The position numbers were made by a program, and so were the translations under genes. Below the pieces are notes generated by a model that did not search any database, was not told the DNA's origin, and saw nothing but the letters and a program-made list of their open reading frames with translations. From Bondarzewia mesenterica (lineage: Eukaryota > Basidiomycota > Agaricomycetes > Russulales > Bondarzewiaceae), in assembly GCA_004802705.1 (NCBI GenBank), contig SGPL01000595.1:1-19707 (forward strand): 19,707 nucleotides of DNA. The letters run 5' to 3'. Below, piece by piece: positions 8,039 through 17,435 of the stretch (within the stretch, counting starts at the first letter, position 1; each line of letters begins with the position of its first letter).

Positions 8039-9970
8039 GTTCAAAGGCACGGCGGGCGAGTTCTGCATGCTGACGCAATCGTCCTGGCCTTGCAGGTGCG
8101 AAGGACGGGGGACTGAGTGGATTGAACTCGGGAAAGGATCGGGAGGGGACGTCGAAGTCACCAACAAGGTCCTGAAGTTCTGTAGGGATTGGTATTGGGG
8201 GGAGAAGGAGATGGGCGGGTCTAAATTGGCCTCGCGAGGGATCATCCATTGGGTTTTGGGCGCTGACGACGTATTCCGAGTATACAGAAGTGTTGTGGGT
8301 CTCGAGTAGTGCATGGATTCGCTGAAATATGACGTTGATTTGTCGGTTTCGGCTGCACCCGTTCCACCAGCCCTCAACAACACCCTTGTTGTCTCCAAAG
8401 ATCTTAAGGTGTCTGTGAAGGTTGGAGTGGTTGGGTTGGGCGAGGAGGATGCGTACGACAAATTCAAAGCCAATGGCCTCTGCCCATCCGATGTCTCTGT
8501 CATTTGCTTTCCAACCTGGCTTGAGTCTCCAAGCGCGCCAGCGTCCCGCGATCCAAACGCCGATCCCCATGCCCGAGCTTGCATCCGAGAAAGCTTGGGG
8601 GTCCGCGACTGCGACTGGGCCTGGGATTCGTCTCGACAAGTCCTCGCGTTCTAAAACGCGATGCCACCAGACGAGTTCAGGTTGCGTTGAGCAAGGAGGA
8701 GAGTGCGGCTTGAAAGGAGAGTCATGGAAAATTGTCAGCATAGCCTCGAGGCTGGTTAGGTAAGCGCGTCCCGCGGGGAAAATGAGGCAGGCATGCATCA
8801 GCTTTCCGTAGAGTTTCTGCACGTCTCGCAGCGTGTGCATTCGGGACTGGTTCCAGCTCAGAATTGCTTCTAAATACTTGACTCTCTTCCCTGGCGCGAG
8901 CGCGACAGTAAGGTTTCGAATGTTCCAAACAAAACCGGTGAACGGGAACTCATTGGCAAAGGGAATGTCTTTGTCCTTCTGCCAGGGAATTCCTAATGCT
9001 GCTGAGAATCTATCAATGTCCTCTAAGTTGCATGAGAAGGCGGCATCTTCCCCTGAACGGGGAGATGTGCTGGATAGGTCTCGGATGGGAAAAACCATGT
9101 CCTCGTCAAACTCCTCTATGCGGCCATCGGGGAGCGTGTTGCCCCCATACCATAGCCGACCCCCAGAGTGATGCTGGCCACCGCGCTGGATGATGCGCTG
9201 CTTCCACTGCTGTCGTGATGTGTTGTAGGTTTCTATGTGTGCTCGCGGTACCCTGAAAAAAGACGTGATCGTCCACCCACTTGGACACGGGTCCCAAGCC
9301 TTCGGAGCAAAAAAATGTCGACAGCCGCATCGTCGATGTGCCCATACATTCCGGCGTTGGAGGCCACGCCGAAACAGGCGCAGGTATCTATGGCGAAGGA
9401 ATCGGCCTCGTGTAGCCGTACTACAGTTCCCGGCCACTGCGACGGGTGTAGTGGCACAGTCCAGTATGCTTCGGATACATCTCTAACAGCAGCTTGTGAG
9501 CCTGGCGGGAGCCTTGCTATGGTCAATGTGATTGCGGTGAAAGTCCCCCAAGTACATGGATAATCGTCGGAATTGATGTGAGAATTGATGGAAGAATAGC
9601 TAGGTGAAGGAACGTGGGGGTAAGAATAATTCTGTACGAGACGAAAGGAGTTTAGTTTATGCGGCTTAGGTACAATGGATAAGGGGGAGGACTGAAAGGG
9701 GCCAATTAAAAGCTGTAGTTCGTTCTGAGAAAAGGGGCTGAGATATCGACCGCGCGCGAATTCGTTGTAAATGATAGATAGGAAAGCTTCTTGGTATGTA
9801 CGGAGAGTGGGGGAATTAAGAGGGGCATGCGTTTGTGAAAAAGTGCGGGATGCCTATATTGAAACCGGAAACGAGGCCGCTGTACACTGAAGGGTATTTC
9901 GCGAGGAGGTTGGCGGCACTTAGAGCTTGCCTCCACACCTCCGCGTGGTAAGGGGTTAGTGGATTAGCCC
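7995..9970 (-). pseudogene. Retroelement reverse transcriptase-RNase H, broken by three one-base shifts
   Basis: The RT domain starts near NPLTPYHAEVW (about 9968). Landmarks in order are SIVPKPHKLNSFRLVQNY (palm entry), RDVSEAYWTVPL with the motif A Asp, the FGVASNAGMYGHI region, and KWVDDHVFF with the catalytic VDD of motif C. RNase H follows, with Asp in AFSDASSGMGIGVW, Glu in AEAIGFE, Asp in IFGDNKGVVEGW and a final Asp in NPMDDPSRG. The protein is spread over frames that change at about 9822 (TT), at the T7 run 9307-9313 and at the T6 run near 9257-9262. Each change equals one extra T. From 9260 to the stop at 7995 the frame is open, crossing one ambiguous base (8023). No protease is seen. 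The tail overlaps the recombinase start, as in related elements. Confidence 0.85.
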
Positions 9971-10251
9971 GCCTGAGCGAGAGGGCAATGGTGCGCTCCG
10001 TGAGCGGAGCTACCACATCCAGAGCACTCGTGCTTGTGGTTGTGGGTGAGGGAGTGACATCCATTGGTGCGTTGCCAGTCAATGCAAATTTCGAGACCTT
10101 CAGGGTTGACGATATGACCCCTTGGGTTGCAACGGCACCGTGATGCGCCCCCGCTCCAGAGCTTTCCGGCGTTGCACTTGGAGACTTCGGCGGGGAGCTG
10201 GCGGCCCAAACAGATCGCGCATGTGATCGGGGTGCTGGGGTTTGAGTTGGC
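9964..10251 (-). pseudogene. Gag C-terminal cysteine/histidine-rich (zinc-knuckle-like) region
   Basis: This frame reads TCAICLGRQLPAEVSKCNAG, then ICIDWQRTNGC and HECSGCGSSAHGAHHCPLAQ, ending at 9964. The spaced CxxC, GC...H...HxCxxC and HxxxHC residues suggest one or two metal-binding knuckles, as at the end of ORF1 in these elements, where they would bind nucleic acid. It has no start of its own: the upstream frame is closed by a TGA next to a T5 run (about 10253-10260), and a C9 run lies at 10334-10342. Both are likely frameshift points separating it from the rest of gag. The reverse-transcriptase frame overlaps its end. Confidence 0.65.
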
Positions 10252-10725
10252 TCAAAAACTCCGTCGCCTGCGCCTCGCTTCGGGGCGGTACGCATCTGCT
10301 GGTGCGGCCGCACTTTCATGTGGGGAGAATTGCGGGGGGGGGCGAGAGCCGGCGCCTGACGCTACGCTCATCAGGGGTTGCGTGCCAGCTGCGCTTCAGC
10401 TTGCTGCTGTGGCTCGAGGTCGATCTACTTTGATCGGAGCTCCTTGTGTCTGCGAGTGCGTGGTAGGCACTGTGCGCTGTGCGGGATAGGTGCGCAGCAT
10501 GGGATGCAATGACGGAAAGCAGATGCGCGTGCCGGTGTCCGGCGATGGTGCCCAACATGGTGGTCAATTGGCAGAGGGGAAAGATGCGTGATGAAGTCGC
10601 GTTGCGATGGGAATGCGTTACCAGTGCGGGGAGGGGATGAAGGAAAAAAGGTAAGTAGGGAAAAAGGAGGATTGGGTAAATGATGAGCAAGCTAGTTGAT
10701 GCGAGATGAGGGTGGAAAGACTTAC

Positions 10726-11583
10726 ATGAGTTTAGCATGTCCTGTCGGATAATCTCCGTGGCGATGCGCTGGAGGAGGTCTTCGTTAAAGATGCTGATGT
10801 TGAAGCCGGTGCCTTCCTTCAACCTTTCGTGCCAGCGCTTTCGGGTACTGGCCTGGTATCGCAAAGGGCGGGGATCCCATACTCTTCTTCCAGCAAGGGG
10901 TTGTTTTGCACGTCGTAGAAGAAGTTGGCCATGGAGGTGATTGTTTCTTTGTCCCAGCCGCACTTGTCGAGCTCTCGCATGTAGGCTATCTTGGCAATGT
11001 CGAATTGGATCCAGGTGAGGTCTGCGTCCTTGACGACCTTCTTGGACGGGCTGTGGGTGACCGTCGGTCGAAGTTGGAGGCCTGAACCGATGCTAATGAT
11101 GGCGTAGCTTTCATCCGATACGGATATTCCTGACGCGGCGGCGTCTCGGCAGCCTTCGGGGGTGAAGTACCACAGTTCAATGTACTCGAATGACTTGAGC
11201 TTGTGGATGGCAAAGGCAGAGGGGCGCGGGCGGACGCTGCTCTCGATGGATGCCATTTTGCTCCATTCTGGTAAGCGCGGTTTTTTCTTGTCGGCTTCGG
11301 CCTTCTCGGTGGCGGTGACTTTCTCTGCCTCGAGAGTGGCCAGAGCCTCTTTCTCCTTGCGGGCCTGCTCTTCAGCAGCAGCCGCTTCTCCGTCCTCCTG
11401 TACCTGCAGATCCCAGGCTTCCTTCAGCCGAGTGTTGTGGGTGTTCCACGCTTGGGCGAGGCGTGCGATGACATCTTCGGGGGATTCGCCTATGCGTGTT
11501 GCATCTATGATGAACTCCTCGTACTCCGGGTCCTGGTATGAAGGGCACTGCTGGAGGTGGGGGTCTGTAAGTAGTCTAGGCAT
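10726..11583 (-). pseudogene. Retroelement gag-like ORF, N-terminal part (one frameshift)
   Basis: The ATG at 11583 opens a frame to 10819. It has an acidic N-terminus, a Glu/Ala/Lys-rich coiled coil (about residues 60-100, around EEQARKEKEALATLEAEK), then a conserved-looking block with LPEWSKMASIESSVRPRPSA, FEYIELWYFTPEGC and WDKETITSMANFFYDVQNNP. After EEYGIP at about 10870 the frame is lost. The neighbouring frame continues naturally as RPLRYQASTRKRWHERLKEG and FNISIFNEDLLQRIATEI to about 10730, consistent with one missing G in the GGG run. A consensus donor GTAAGT follows at 10725, so the remaining gag may be in another exon. The type matches ORF1 of agaricomycete Ngaro/DIRS-like elements, presumed to be a particle or RNA-binding protein. 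Confidence 0.7.
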
Positions 11584-11703
11584 GAGATGTTGGGAGAAAC
11601 TGGTCTGTGCTTGTCTGAACTCTTGAGGGAGCGGGTTCGAATGGCGAGTGTTTTAGATAACGAGAGTGAAAATAAAGCAAGATCGATTGAATAATGAGAG
11701 AAA

Positions 11704-11874
11704 GCAAAGATTCGAGCAAAGAGAGGAGGAGAGCCTCGTACGCTAGGTGAGGCGATGCCAGCGGACACAAGGTGGACGCTCAGAAAGGAGCGAGGATCGA
11801 GTCTGCTGGCAGTCCGTAGACCCTATTCTATGGTTGTGTTCGTACCTCGCACCACCCTAGAATAATTATCTATG
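11704..11874 (-). repeat. Split repeat A1 (5' end of the element)
   Basis: 171 bp, direct copy of 6161-6331 with two differences seen by eye. It forms the 5' terminus of the element and lies about 120 bp upstream of the gag ATG (11583), so it probably carries the transcription start. Its outer border ends in ATCTATG against host sequence. Confidence 0.9.
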
Positions 11875-12420
11875 CGATAAAACTCGTCTGCCTACGGAAA
11901 CCACAACAGAATGTCGTTTTTTTTTCGCCTGCCCGTCGACATTCCGATCACCTACTGTGCTCGACATGCAAAGGTTCCTTCGAGTCAGCATCCGGCGGCA
12001 TCGAAACCGCGAAACGGATTAGAGTGCTTCATTGCAGAAGGGCACTGCGCGAACGTCGCTCGAAGGTCTCTACATAGCTATGACATTAAGGTTACACCGC
12101 ATGCCCACTGCTGCCGACACTGACTTTTTAGCACTGTGCTAAAAATCAAACGTGTCCCACGCTGGATCCCGCTTCAACTGTTGTTCAGCGATTCGATGTT
12201 CGATCCCGGTGCACTAAAGGAACGTGGGAGAGGGTTGAACGTTGACGAGGCGTTGCATTGCAGTGAGCTGCAGTTCGTCGATGCCTCCGAGTCGAGCCGT
12301 GAGAATGACGCGGAACGGCGTCAGCGGGCCTTGAAACAGTCTCCCCAAGCAAAGTACGGCATTATTGGATCTCAGCGATCGAGCGATAAGATAAGATCTC
12401 CCCCTCCCAAAAACACACAA
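11875..12420. other. Right flank of the retroelement
   Basis: Host sequence after the element border. Plus-strand frames (for example 12136-12489) lack family motifs and partly oppose the minus-strand gene remnant. No gene seen before 12421. Confidence 0.45.
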
Positions 12421-12842
12421 TCACTCCAAAAAAGCAGAAGCATCCTCGGCGAGCGCATCCAACATGAACATGATATCCTCCCCCGGTGACTTTGATCTCC
12501 CAATAAAAACGACCCCAGGCATCGACGTCTCTCGCGGATCCTTCTTAGGATAAATATAAAACTCACAAAAGTAAGTATGTACCGTACTCTAGTTGACAGC
12601 CTGAGTCCCGAGCTCCGAGCTCCGAGATGAATTCAAAATGCCTAATCCACGTGCCAACTCAAAAGTGGTTCCGTCCCCCCCGGAGTCGTGTCATGTCGTC
12701 GGTCCGCAATCAAGGCGGTACATATACATACTTACTGGCGGGTGGGCGTGAAGAATTGATATTGTTTGAACGACGTTGCGCTCGGAATCGTTGGCGGCGG
12801 GTTCGGTTGCGGTTGCGTGACCCGTACACAAGTTGTAAGTTC
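12421..12842 (-). pseudogene. C-terminal remnant of an unidentified protein gene, split by a 167-bp insert
   Basis: Two minus-strand blocks read like real protein. The upstream block (about 12842-12737) gives VTQPQPNPPPTIPSATSF then KQYQFFTPTR. The downstream block (about 12563-12421) gives CEFYIYPKKDPRETSMPG, VVFIGRSKSPGED and IMFMLDALAEDASAFLE-stop. Removing the 167-bp inverted-repeat segment 12570-12736 joins them in one frame (TPTR-L-CEF). Splicing from the GTAAGTAT donor at 12735 to an AG ending at 12587 also keeps frame but adds residues. I do not recognise the family and find no upstream exons with a start, so this may be a truncated gene or the last exons of an intron-rich one. Confidence 0.35.
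12570..12736. repeat. Putative MITE-like insert with imperfect terminal inverted repeats
   Basis: The left end AGTAAGTATGTACCG (12570-12584) is the reverse complement of the right end CGGTACAT(ATACAT)ACTTACT (12716-12736), apart from a 6-bp insertion. The 167-bp unit has no coding capacity and interrupts a readable minus-strand frame. No clear target-site duplication is visible, so assignment to a transposon class is not possible. Confidence 0.45.
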
Positions 12843-13931
12843 TAGTGTACATATCTATTCTGTTTGCCGAGGGGCAAGCGTCTGTTCACGATCCGAAAGA
12901 ACAAGAAACACAAAATCGAGCCGTAAATTACGACTCGGACCATGTGCATGAAAATATGAACGCAACGTTCGGACCCACCGCAGTGAGGGAGCTGATACAC
13001 ACTGGCAGGCGGCACCGCGGACATTCGACGACGCATGTATGATATGATCGCGGACGCCCGTGTGTGTGCGCCCCACAGCGTCGACGTTTCAGCGGTTGCC
13101 ATGACCACCAAGTCCGTAGTTCAAACTTCAAAGTGTTCAACGTTCGACACACGCACAGAGCACAGCACGGGTATGATAGTTAAGCTGGTTTCCGGAACCT
13201 GCCCCCACCGCCACAGCCTCCAAAGTGACATCTGGACGAGAGTCGTGCCGAGCGATCGACCGAGCAAAGGTACGAGCACGGCACAGCCTGCGCATTATTA
13301 CAATAAGTAGTAAGACTGCCGGGGGCGCGGCGAGTGACGTATCGTCCGGGAGATCGACAAACACGTCCTGTGCATGCCAAGGCCCGATACCCATGACGCA
13401 ATGCAAACGTTTTCGCTGCAGATCCCGAGTTTCAGCAAACCCACTTCCGCACGCCTGTCGTGGGTCAGAGACTCAGAACGTTCGAGGCTGGCGATTGAGC
13501 AAAAAGCGAGACGTGTAGGTAAGTGTAAGTAGTAAAGAAAAGAAAAAGAAGAAAATCCCGGTACACATGCGACGACGCCCATTCCTACACACGTACACAC
13601 ATACACACAAGTGAGGCTCTTTCTATCTAGATGCTAATGGGGGCAAGATGGGGGGATGAGATGATCGATTATACGAGGGTACCATGCGAGGAGAGGGTGT
13701 GGGAAAACAAGAGGATAGCAAAAAGGAGAGAGAGAGAGGCAAACAAAGAAAAAAGGGACGATGCTCGATCTGAGACGGAGCTGAGACTCGNCGCAGCGGG
13801 TCAGGATCTCGCCAAGTCGACAAAAGAGCATCTTCACGCACCTTTTGTGAGCGGAAGGGGGATGCGGTCTATGTGTATGCGTATGTTACAATATCTAAGA
13901 ACGCGTGCGAGAAGGGTGGATGTGGGGGGGC
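12843..13931. other. Intergenic region with no supported gene
   Basis: Several overlapping short frames on both strands, none with a recognisable motif or a plausible splice-linked continuation. The end near 13620-13931 is probably the 3' flank of the STYX-like gene; it contains one ambiguous base (13791). Confidence 0.5.
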
Positions 13932-14643
13932 TCATGGATGGCCGCCCTGGAGTCGACGGTCCATGTGCTGACGCCAGCGGACGTAGATGCCCTCGTTCAT
14001 GGAGGGCGCGTATCTGCACATCTCGAACATCGACAACTGCTCCAAGAACCCCGCGTTCGGCCAGATCTGCTCGCGGGCTGTGTCACAGGGATGAGAAGTA
14101 AGATCGGGCTCGCTTTGACTCGATGGAGGCGGTGCCTTACCTCGGCGGACGGTGTCGAGGGCGTCCGTAGAGCTGATCCGTCGCGAGTACATCACTGCGG
14201 AAATAGAAGAGAGTCGTCAGTCGGATGGTGCGGAGAGAGGAGAGAGTTGACGGACGGTAGGCGGCCATGACGGTGGCGCTGCGGGAGAGGCCATAGACAC
14301 CGTGGACGAGGACGACGCCACCTGCGCGGAGGGCGTCTTCGATGAAACGGCAGGCATGGGGCATCCAGATGAGGAGGTCTTCATGGTCGGCGTCATGGAC
14401 GGGGATGCGGATGTGACGGATGCCGGACTGGGGGTGTTCGGCGGGGATGGGGTCCGTGCAGACGGAGACGATGTGTGTGATGCGGCGTTCGGTGAGGGAG
14501 CGCGTGGACTGGGCCGAGACGAGGCTGGAAAAGGGAAGGCGAGGCGTGAGGATGGGGTGGGTGGGGACGTGCCGGTGTCAGAGGACTCACTTTCCGAGGA
14601 AGAGGCGACCCTCGATGACGGCGCTGACGTTCTTCCAGCCCAT
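13932..14643 (-). CDS. STYX-like dual-specificity pseudophosphatase, four exons
   Basis: Exons (minus strand) are 14643-14591, 14524-14256, 14194-14141 and 14077-13932; introns are 66, 61 and 63 bp, GT-AG. The product is 173 aa. It begins MGWKNVSAVIEGRLFLGN, typical of compact dual-specificity phosphatases that start at the fold. RITHIVSVCTD and RHIRIPVHDADHEDLL follow, with the Asp expected as general acid. The P-loop reads VLVHGVYGLSRSATVMAAYL (about residues 91-110). In active members this loop is HCxxxxxRS; here Gly (GGT) replaces the catalytic Cys, exactly as in animal STYX (HGxxGxSRS), while the phosphate-binding Arg remains. The end is AREQIWPNAGFLEQLSMFEM and YAPSMNEGIYVRWRQHM. It should bind phosphorylated partners without dephosphorylating them; the partner is unknown. 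The neighbouring gene at 15740 is divergent. Confidence 0.85.
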
Positions 14644-15739
14644 GGCAACGCAGAGAGGATGAATTGAAGGGGTGGGTGGGTGGATACGAGGGCGATGTCG
14701 AGGACGACGACGAGGAAACGACTGGGAATCGGAGGACGGGCATGGTGGTATTTGAATGAGAGCAAGCAGAGGGGACGGAGAGAGTAACCCCGGACGTGAG
14801 CGTCGTGTCGGGTACAGGACCGGGAGAGGCGAGACGAGCAAAGAGTGACATGGACATTGGAGAGAGACGCATGGCGGTGAGCGCACAGACACAGCAACCA
14901 CTTTTTTTTTCTGCTATACAGCACGTGCACGCACATGACGTACCCCTCGCTCGGTACCGGCTATGCGCTTCCCGTTATGGCTCCGGTCTATTTTCCCCCG
15001 TCCGTCTCGTCCACCCACTCTATCCACACCGCTTTCCTTTCTGCCTCGTCTTCCGAAGGGTTGGAAAAACAAAAGACATGGCCCTCTCGCTCGCGTTTCC
15101 TCTGTGACTCGAAAAACACGCCTGCCTGCGTCGTGTGTTTTACAGCTTTTCCGCCTTGCGCTTCCTCCGTCGCGCCGATGCATCTCGCGAGGATCGTCCG
15201 ACGACCCAAAAAAANANGGATCTCGATCCAGCAATGCTTCCGTGTCCGAATACCAGGTCTGTCCCAGAGCTGCTTCGCGTTCTTCTCATCACCTCTGCGT
15301 CCTGGCACCCGTCGACCGCGGAAGAGTAACTGACCTCGACACACCACCTTCTTCTCGCTGCAAGCTCGCGTCTTAGACACCCTCCGACCCTTCGTACACA
15401 CGCCACTCATCTCCTTTCCACGCTCCACCTGTATGTAACCCGCCACTCCCAACCGGAAACCTCTGCACGCGTGCAGCGTCTTCTTCGTGACCTGTATGTT
15501 TCTCTCTCTCCCTTTTTCTCGAGCGACATGGCGAGCGGCACTGGCGACGCGGCCGAACACCTCGAGTGACTCGTGACGAATGCGGCAATCTCCGAAAACA
15601 CGCGTCGGGCGCATGACGACGGCGTCAACTCGGAAAGGCTAATACGGACACTCACTCTGAACAAGACCCATCACCACCGCAGCCGGCTCTCTCACTCGCT
15701 CACCTCCAACAGCTTCATCGTGGCCCACCCACTCTCGAC
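14644..15739. other. Divergent intergenic region between the STYX-like and CsbD-like genes
   Basis: About 1.1 kb separates two divergent start codons (14643 minus, 15740 plus), so both promoters must lie here. The plus strand is pyrimidine-rich, especially 15400-15740, and there are two ambiguous bases (15215, 15217) in an A-rich stretch. A 208-codon minus frame (14988-15614) has no family features and skewed Arg-rich composition; I treat it as chance. Confidence 0.5.
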
Positions 15740-16385
15740 ATGTTCACCATCGAATGGAACGGGGTACGTACCCCTCTCAACCCAAAAACGCACTCACCTC
15801 ATCCCACGTGTCTCGCATTCAAACAGGAAGACGCAGCCCGCCAAAGACTCAAAGCGTCCACGGTCCACGGCTGGCTCTGCAAAATGCGAGGCACACTCAT
15901 CGGCAACGAACGCATGCGCCAGCAGGGCCGACACGAGATGCACGAGGCCCGCGCGCGCAGAGCCTACACGCGCCAGCGTTCTTCCTCCTCTTCCCATCCC
16001 AAATCCAAGTCTGGCTCTGGGTCGTTTTTTTCTGAGGTTGTCGTTTCTCACCGGCGTCGGCACCAACACCAGCAGGCGGGGGAAGAAGCGGGATCGGGAT
16101 TGGGATCGGGGTGGGAGTGGGAAGAAGATGCGCAAGCCGTCAAAGGCGCTCGTCCCTTATACCGGTCAGGTACACAGGCAAGGGCAGTCACAGTCGCGTA
16201 GGGACAGTCGTGGAGGGGGAGGGGGAAGGCAGAAGCCCGCGCGCAGGAGTACGGGGGATACGATGCGGAGCGGTCATAGTAGTCATCATAGGCGACCTGC
16301 GCCCCCCGTGCCTCAGCCGCAGAGACGTGGCAGCCAGCAACGGCCCCCGCCCCCACCGCCTAGACGGTCGTCTGGTAAACGATGA
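15740..16385 (+). CDS. CsbD-like protein with low-complexity basic, Pro-rich tail
   Basis: Exon 1 (15740-15763) encodes MFTIEWNG. A 63-bp GTACGT...CAG intron (15764-15826) follows, and exon 2 starts EDAARQRLKAS. The recognisable block is GWLCKMRGTLIGNERMRQQG then HEMHEARARRAYTRQR: the CsbD-type pattern (KxxGxxxGNxxxxxxG plus a charged helix). After Ser-rich sequence there are two options. With no second intron the frame ends at 16201. With a 67-bp intron (16009-16075, donor GTCTGG) it enters a basic tail, KKRDRDWDRGGSGKKM, ending RPPPPPPRRSSGKR at 16385, 171 aa in all. I prefer the second because its intron length matches the others here and the tail is gene-like, but the donor is weak. Function is unknown. 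A related motif occurs in the gene at 2495-3192. Confidence 0.6.
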
Positions 16386-17082
16386 GGACGGTTTCGATCT
16401 GCCCTCCCTTCTCCCTTCTCTCTGTCTTTTTTCCCTCGGGATCGTCATTTTCTCTCGGAATCGTCACATCACCTCATGCGTCTGCATTCGTGTTATCCCC
16501 CTCACAGGTGGTGGTTGTTCGTCGACGAAGTTCATGCACACTTGATACCTGTCTCTTTCTTTCTTTTACTTCTATCCATGGCATTCACGAATCACGGGAT
16601 CGCGCATCTTTATATCACATCGCGCACACTCACTGTGTCTCTGAGTCTGTATACCCATTTCTTCCACCCGATCTGATTCTCGAACGCAGGCGCCGTTCGA
16701 CCTCCTCCGGATCCTCAAACTTGTATACTCAACACGCTCGCGTGCGTGTCCTCTTTCACGCGCACGCATATATACTGTACATAGCACGACTGTACCTACA
16801 TACTCAGCTCACGATCACGATCACGAATTCAGCTATTCACGAACGTTCACGTACGCCTGAATCAACGCGTGCGGATTTTGATGTACGCGTTTCGCATACC
16901 ACGTACCGATTCAACAGCCTGGAGCTAAAGTCAGTCCTCAGTCCCCACCATTAATTCCGTCCGAATCCGAATTCCGCCAAGGAGGAGATCGAGAGCAGCG
17001 GCACTGCCAGTGGGCAGCAGCGCTCCGTCGACATCGCAACGACACCGACCGACTCGAGCCTTCCGGACCGCAGTCCTTGGTA
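16386..17082. other. Non-coding region after the CsbD-like gene
   Basis: The first part is pyrimidine-rich and probably 3' untranslated. The rest has CACG-type short repeats (about 16810-16860). A plus frame across 16382-16954 has no protein features beyond low complexity. Confidence 0.45.
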
Positions 17083-17435
17083 CAACGAAAAGCTATCTAG
17101 AAAAAAAATCGTGAAGAGAAGGACAAGAAGCGAAGCGGAGAGGAGCGCCATCTCGTTAATCCCTCCCCCCCGCGGAGTGCGCGTGGTGGCAAGTCCGTGA
17201 TTAGCAATCCAGCATGTTCGCGGAGTGAAGTCTTGAAGTTTTGAACTCGAAGCGCGTGCGACCAAAAGCTGTCAAGAAAACCCCGTGAGGAGAACGAGAA
17301 CAAGAGGAGAAGAAGAAGAAGAGAAGAAGAAGAGAAGAGCCATCTCGTTAATCTCTCCCCCCTCGGAGCGCACGTACCGCTTGGTAGCAAGCCCGTGATT
17401 GTCAAGCCAGCATGCTCGCGGAGTGCGAGCGAAGC
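17083..17435. repeat. Diverged tandem duplication, two units of about 180-190 bp
   Basis: Units near 17083-17245 and 17262-17435 share, in order, AAAAGCT, a purine-rich GAGAA/GAAGAAG tract, GCCATCTCGTTAAT (17147-17160 and 17339-17352), a C-rich stretch ending in CGGAG, and a block with CCGTGATT, CCAGCATG and TCGCGGAGTG. The copies differ by many substitutions and small indels, so the duplication is old. No coding function or element family recognised. Confidence 0.65.

Larger units (their letters stand above)
4614..11874 (-). mobile_element. Ngaro/DIRS-type tyrosine-recombinase retrotransposon with split direct repeats
   Basis: In element orientation (minus strand) the order is A1 (11874-11704), gag, reverse transcriptase plus RNase H, tyrosine recombinase, B1 (6661-6325) directly joined to A2 (6331-6161), segment X (6160-4951) and B2 (4950-4614). 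A1/A2 are 171 bp each and B1/B2 337 bp each, all direct and ungapped. A recombinase instead of a DDE integrase, no protease or LTRs, and the A1...B1A2...B2 order match PAT/Ngaro-type members of the DIRS order. The 7-mer ATCTATG stands at both outer ends and at the B1-A2 joint. No target-site duplication is evident, as expected for these elements. Coding regions carry several one-base frameshifts and one nonsense codon, so this copy looks non-autonomous unless some are sequencing errors. An alternative reading is a complete element followed in tandem by a short A-X-B derivative. Confidence 0.85.

Noticed and set aside
11625..11655. GGTTCGAA segment resembling a tRNA T-loop or primer-binding site near the element's 5' end
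   Set aside because: No cloverleaf can be folded around it, and DIRS-order elements do not use a tRNA primer-binding site of this kind.
4614..11874. LTR retrotransposon interpretation of the repeated ends
   Set aside because: The repeats are in A...BA...B order instead of two identical LTRs, and the element encodes a tyrosine recombinase, not a DDE integrase or protease.
12766..12951. Plus-strand frame with a Gly-rich IVGGGFGCG stretch resembling a nucleotide-binding loop
   Set aside because: Very short, no Rossmann context, and the opposite strand reads as a more protein-like sequence over the same bases.
14988..15614. 208-codon minus-strand ORF between the two divergent genes
   Set aside because: No motifs, Arg-rich skew, two ambiguous bases inside, and it covers the space needed for both promoters.
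15573..15739. Upstream extension of the CsbD-like gene's second frame
   Set aside because: The continuous frame 15573-16385 runs through the clear 63-bp intron and does not include the conserved GWLCKMRGTLIGN block, which is in another frame.
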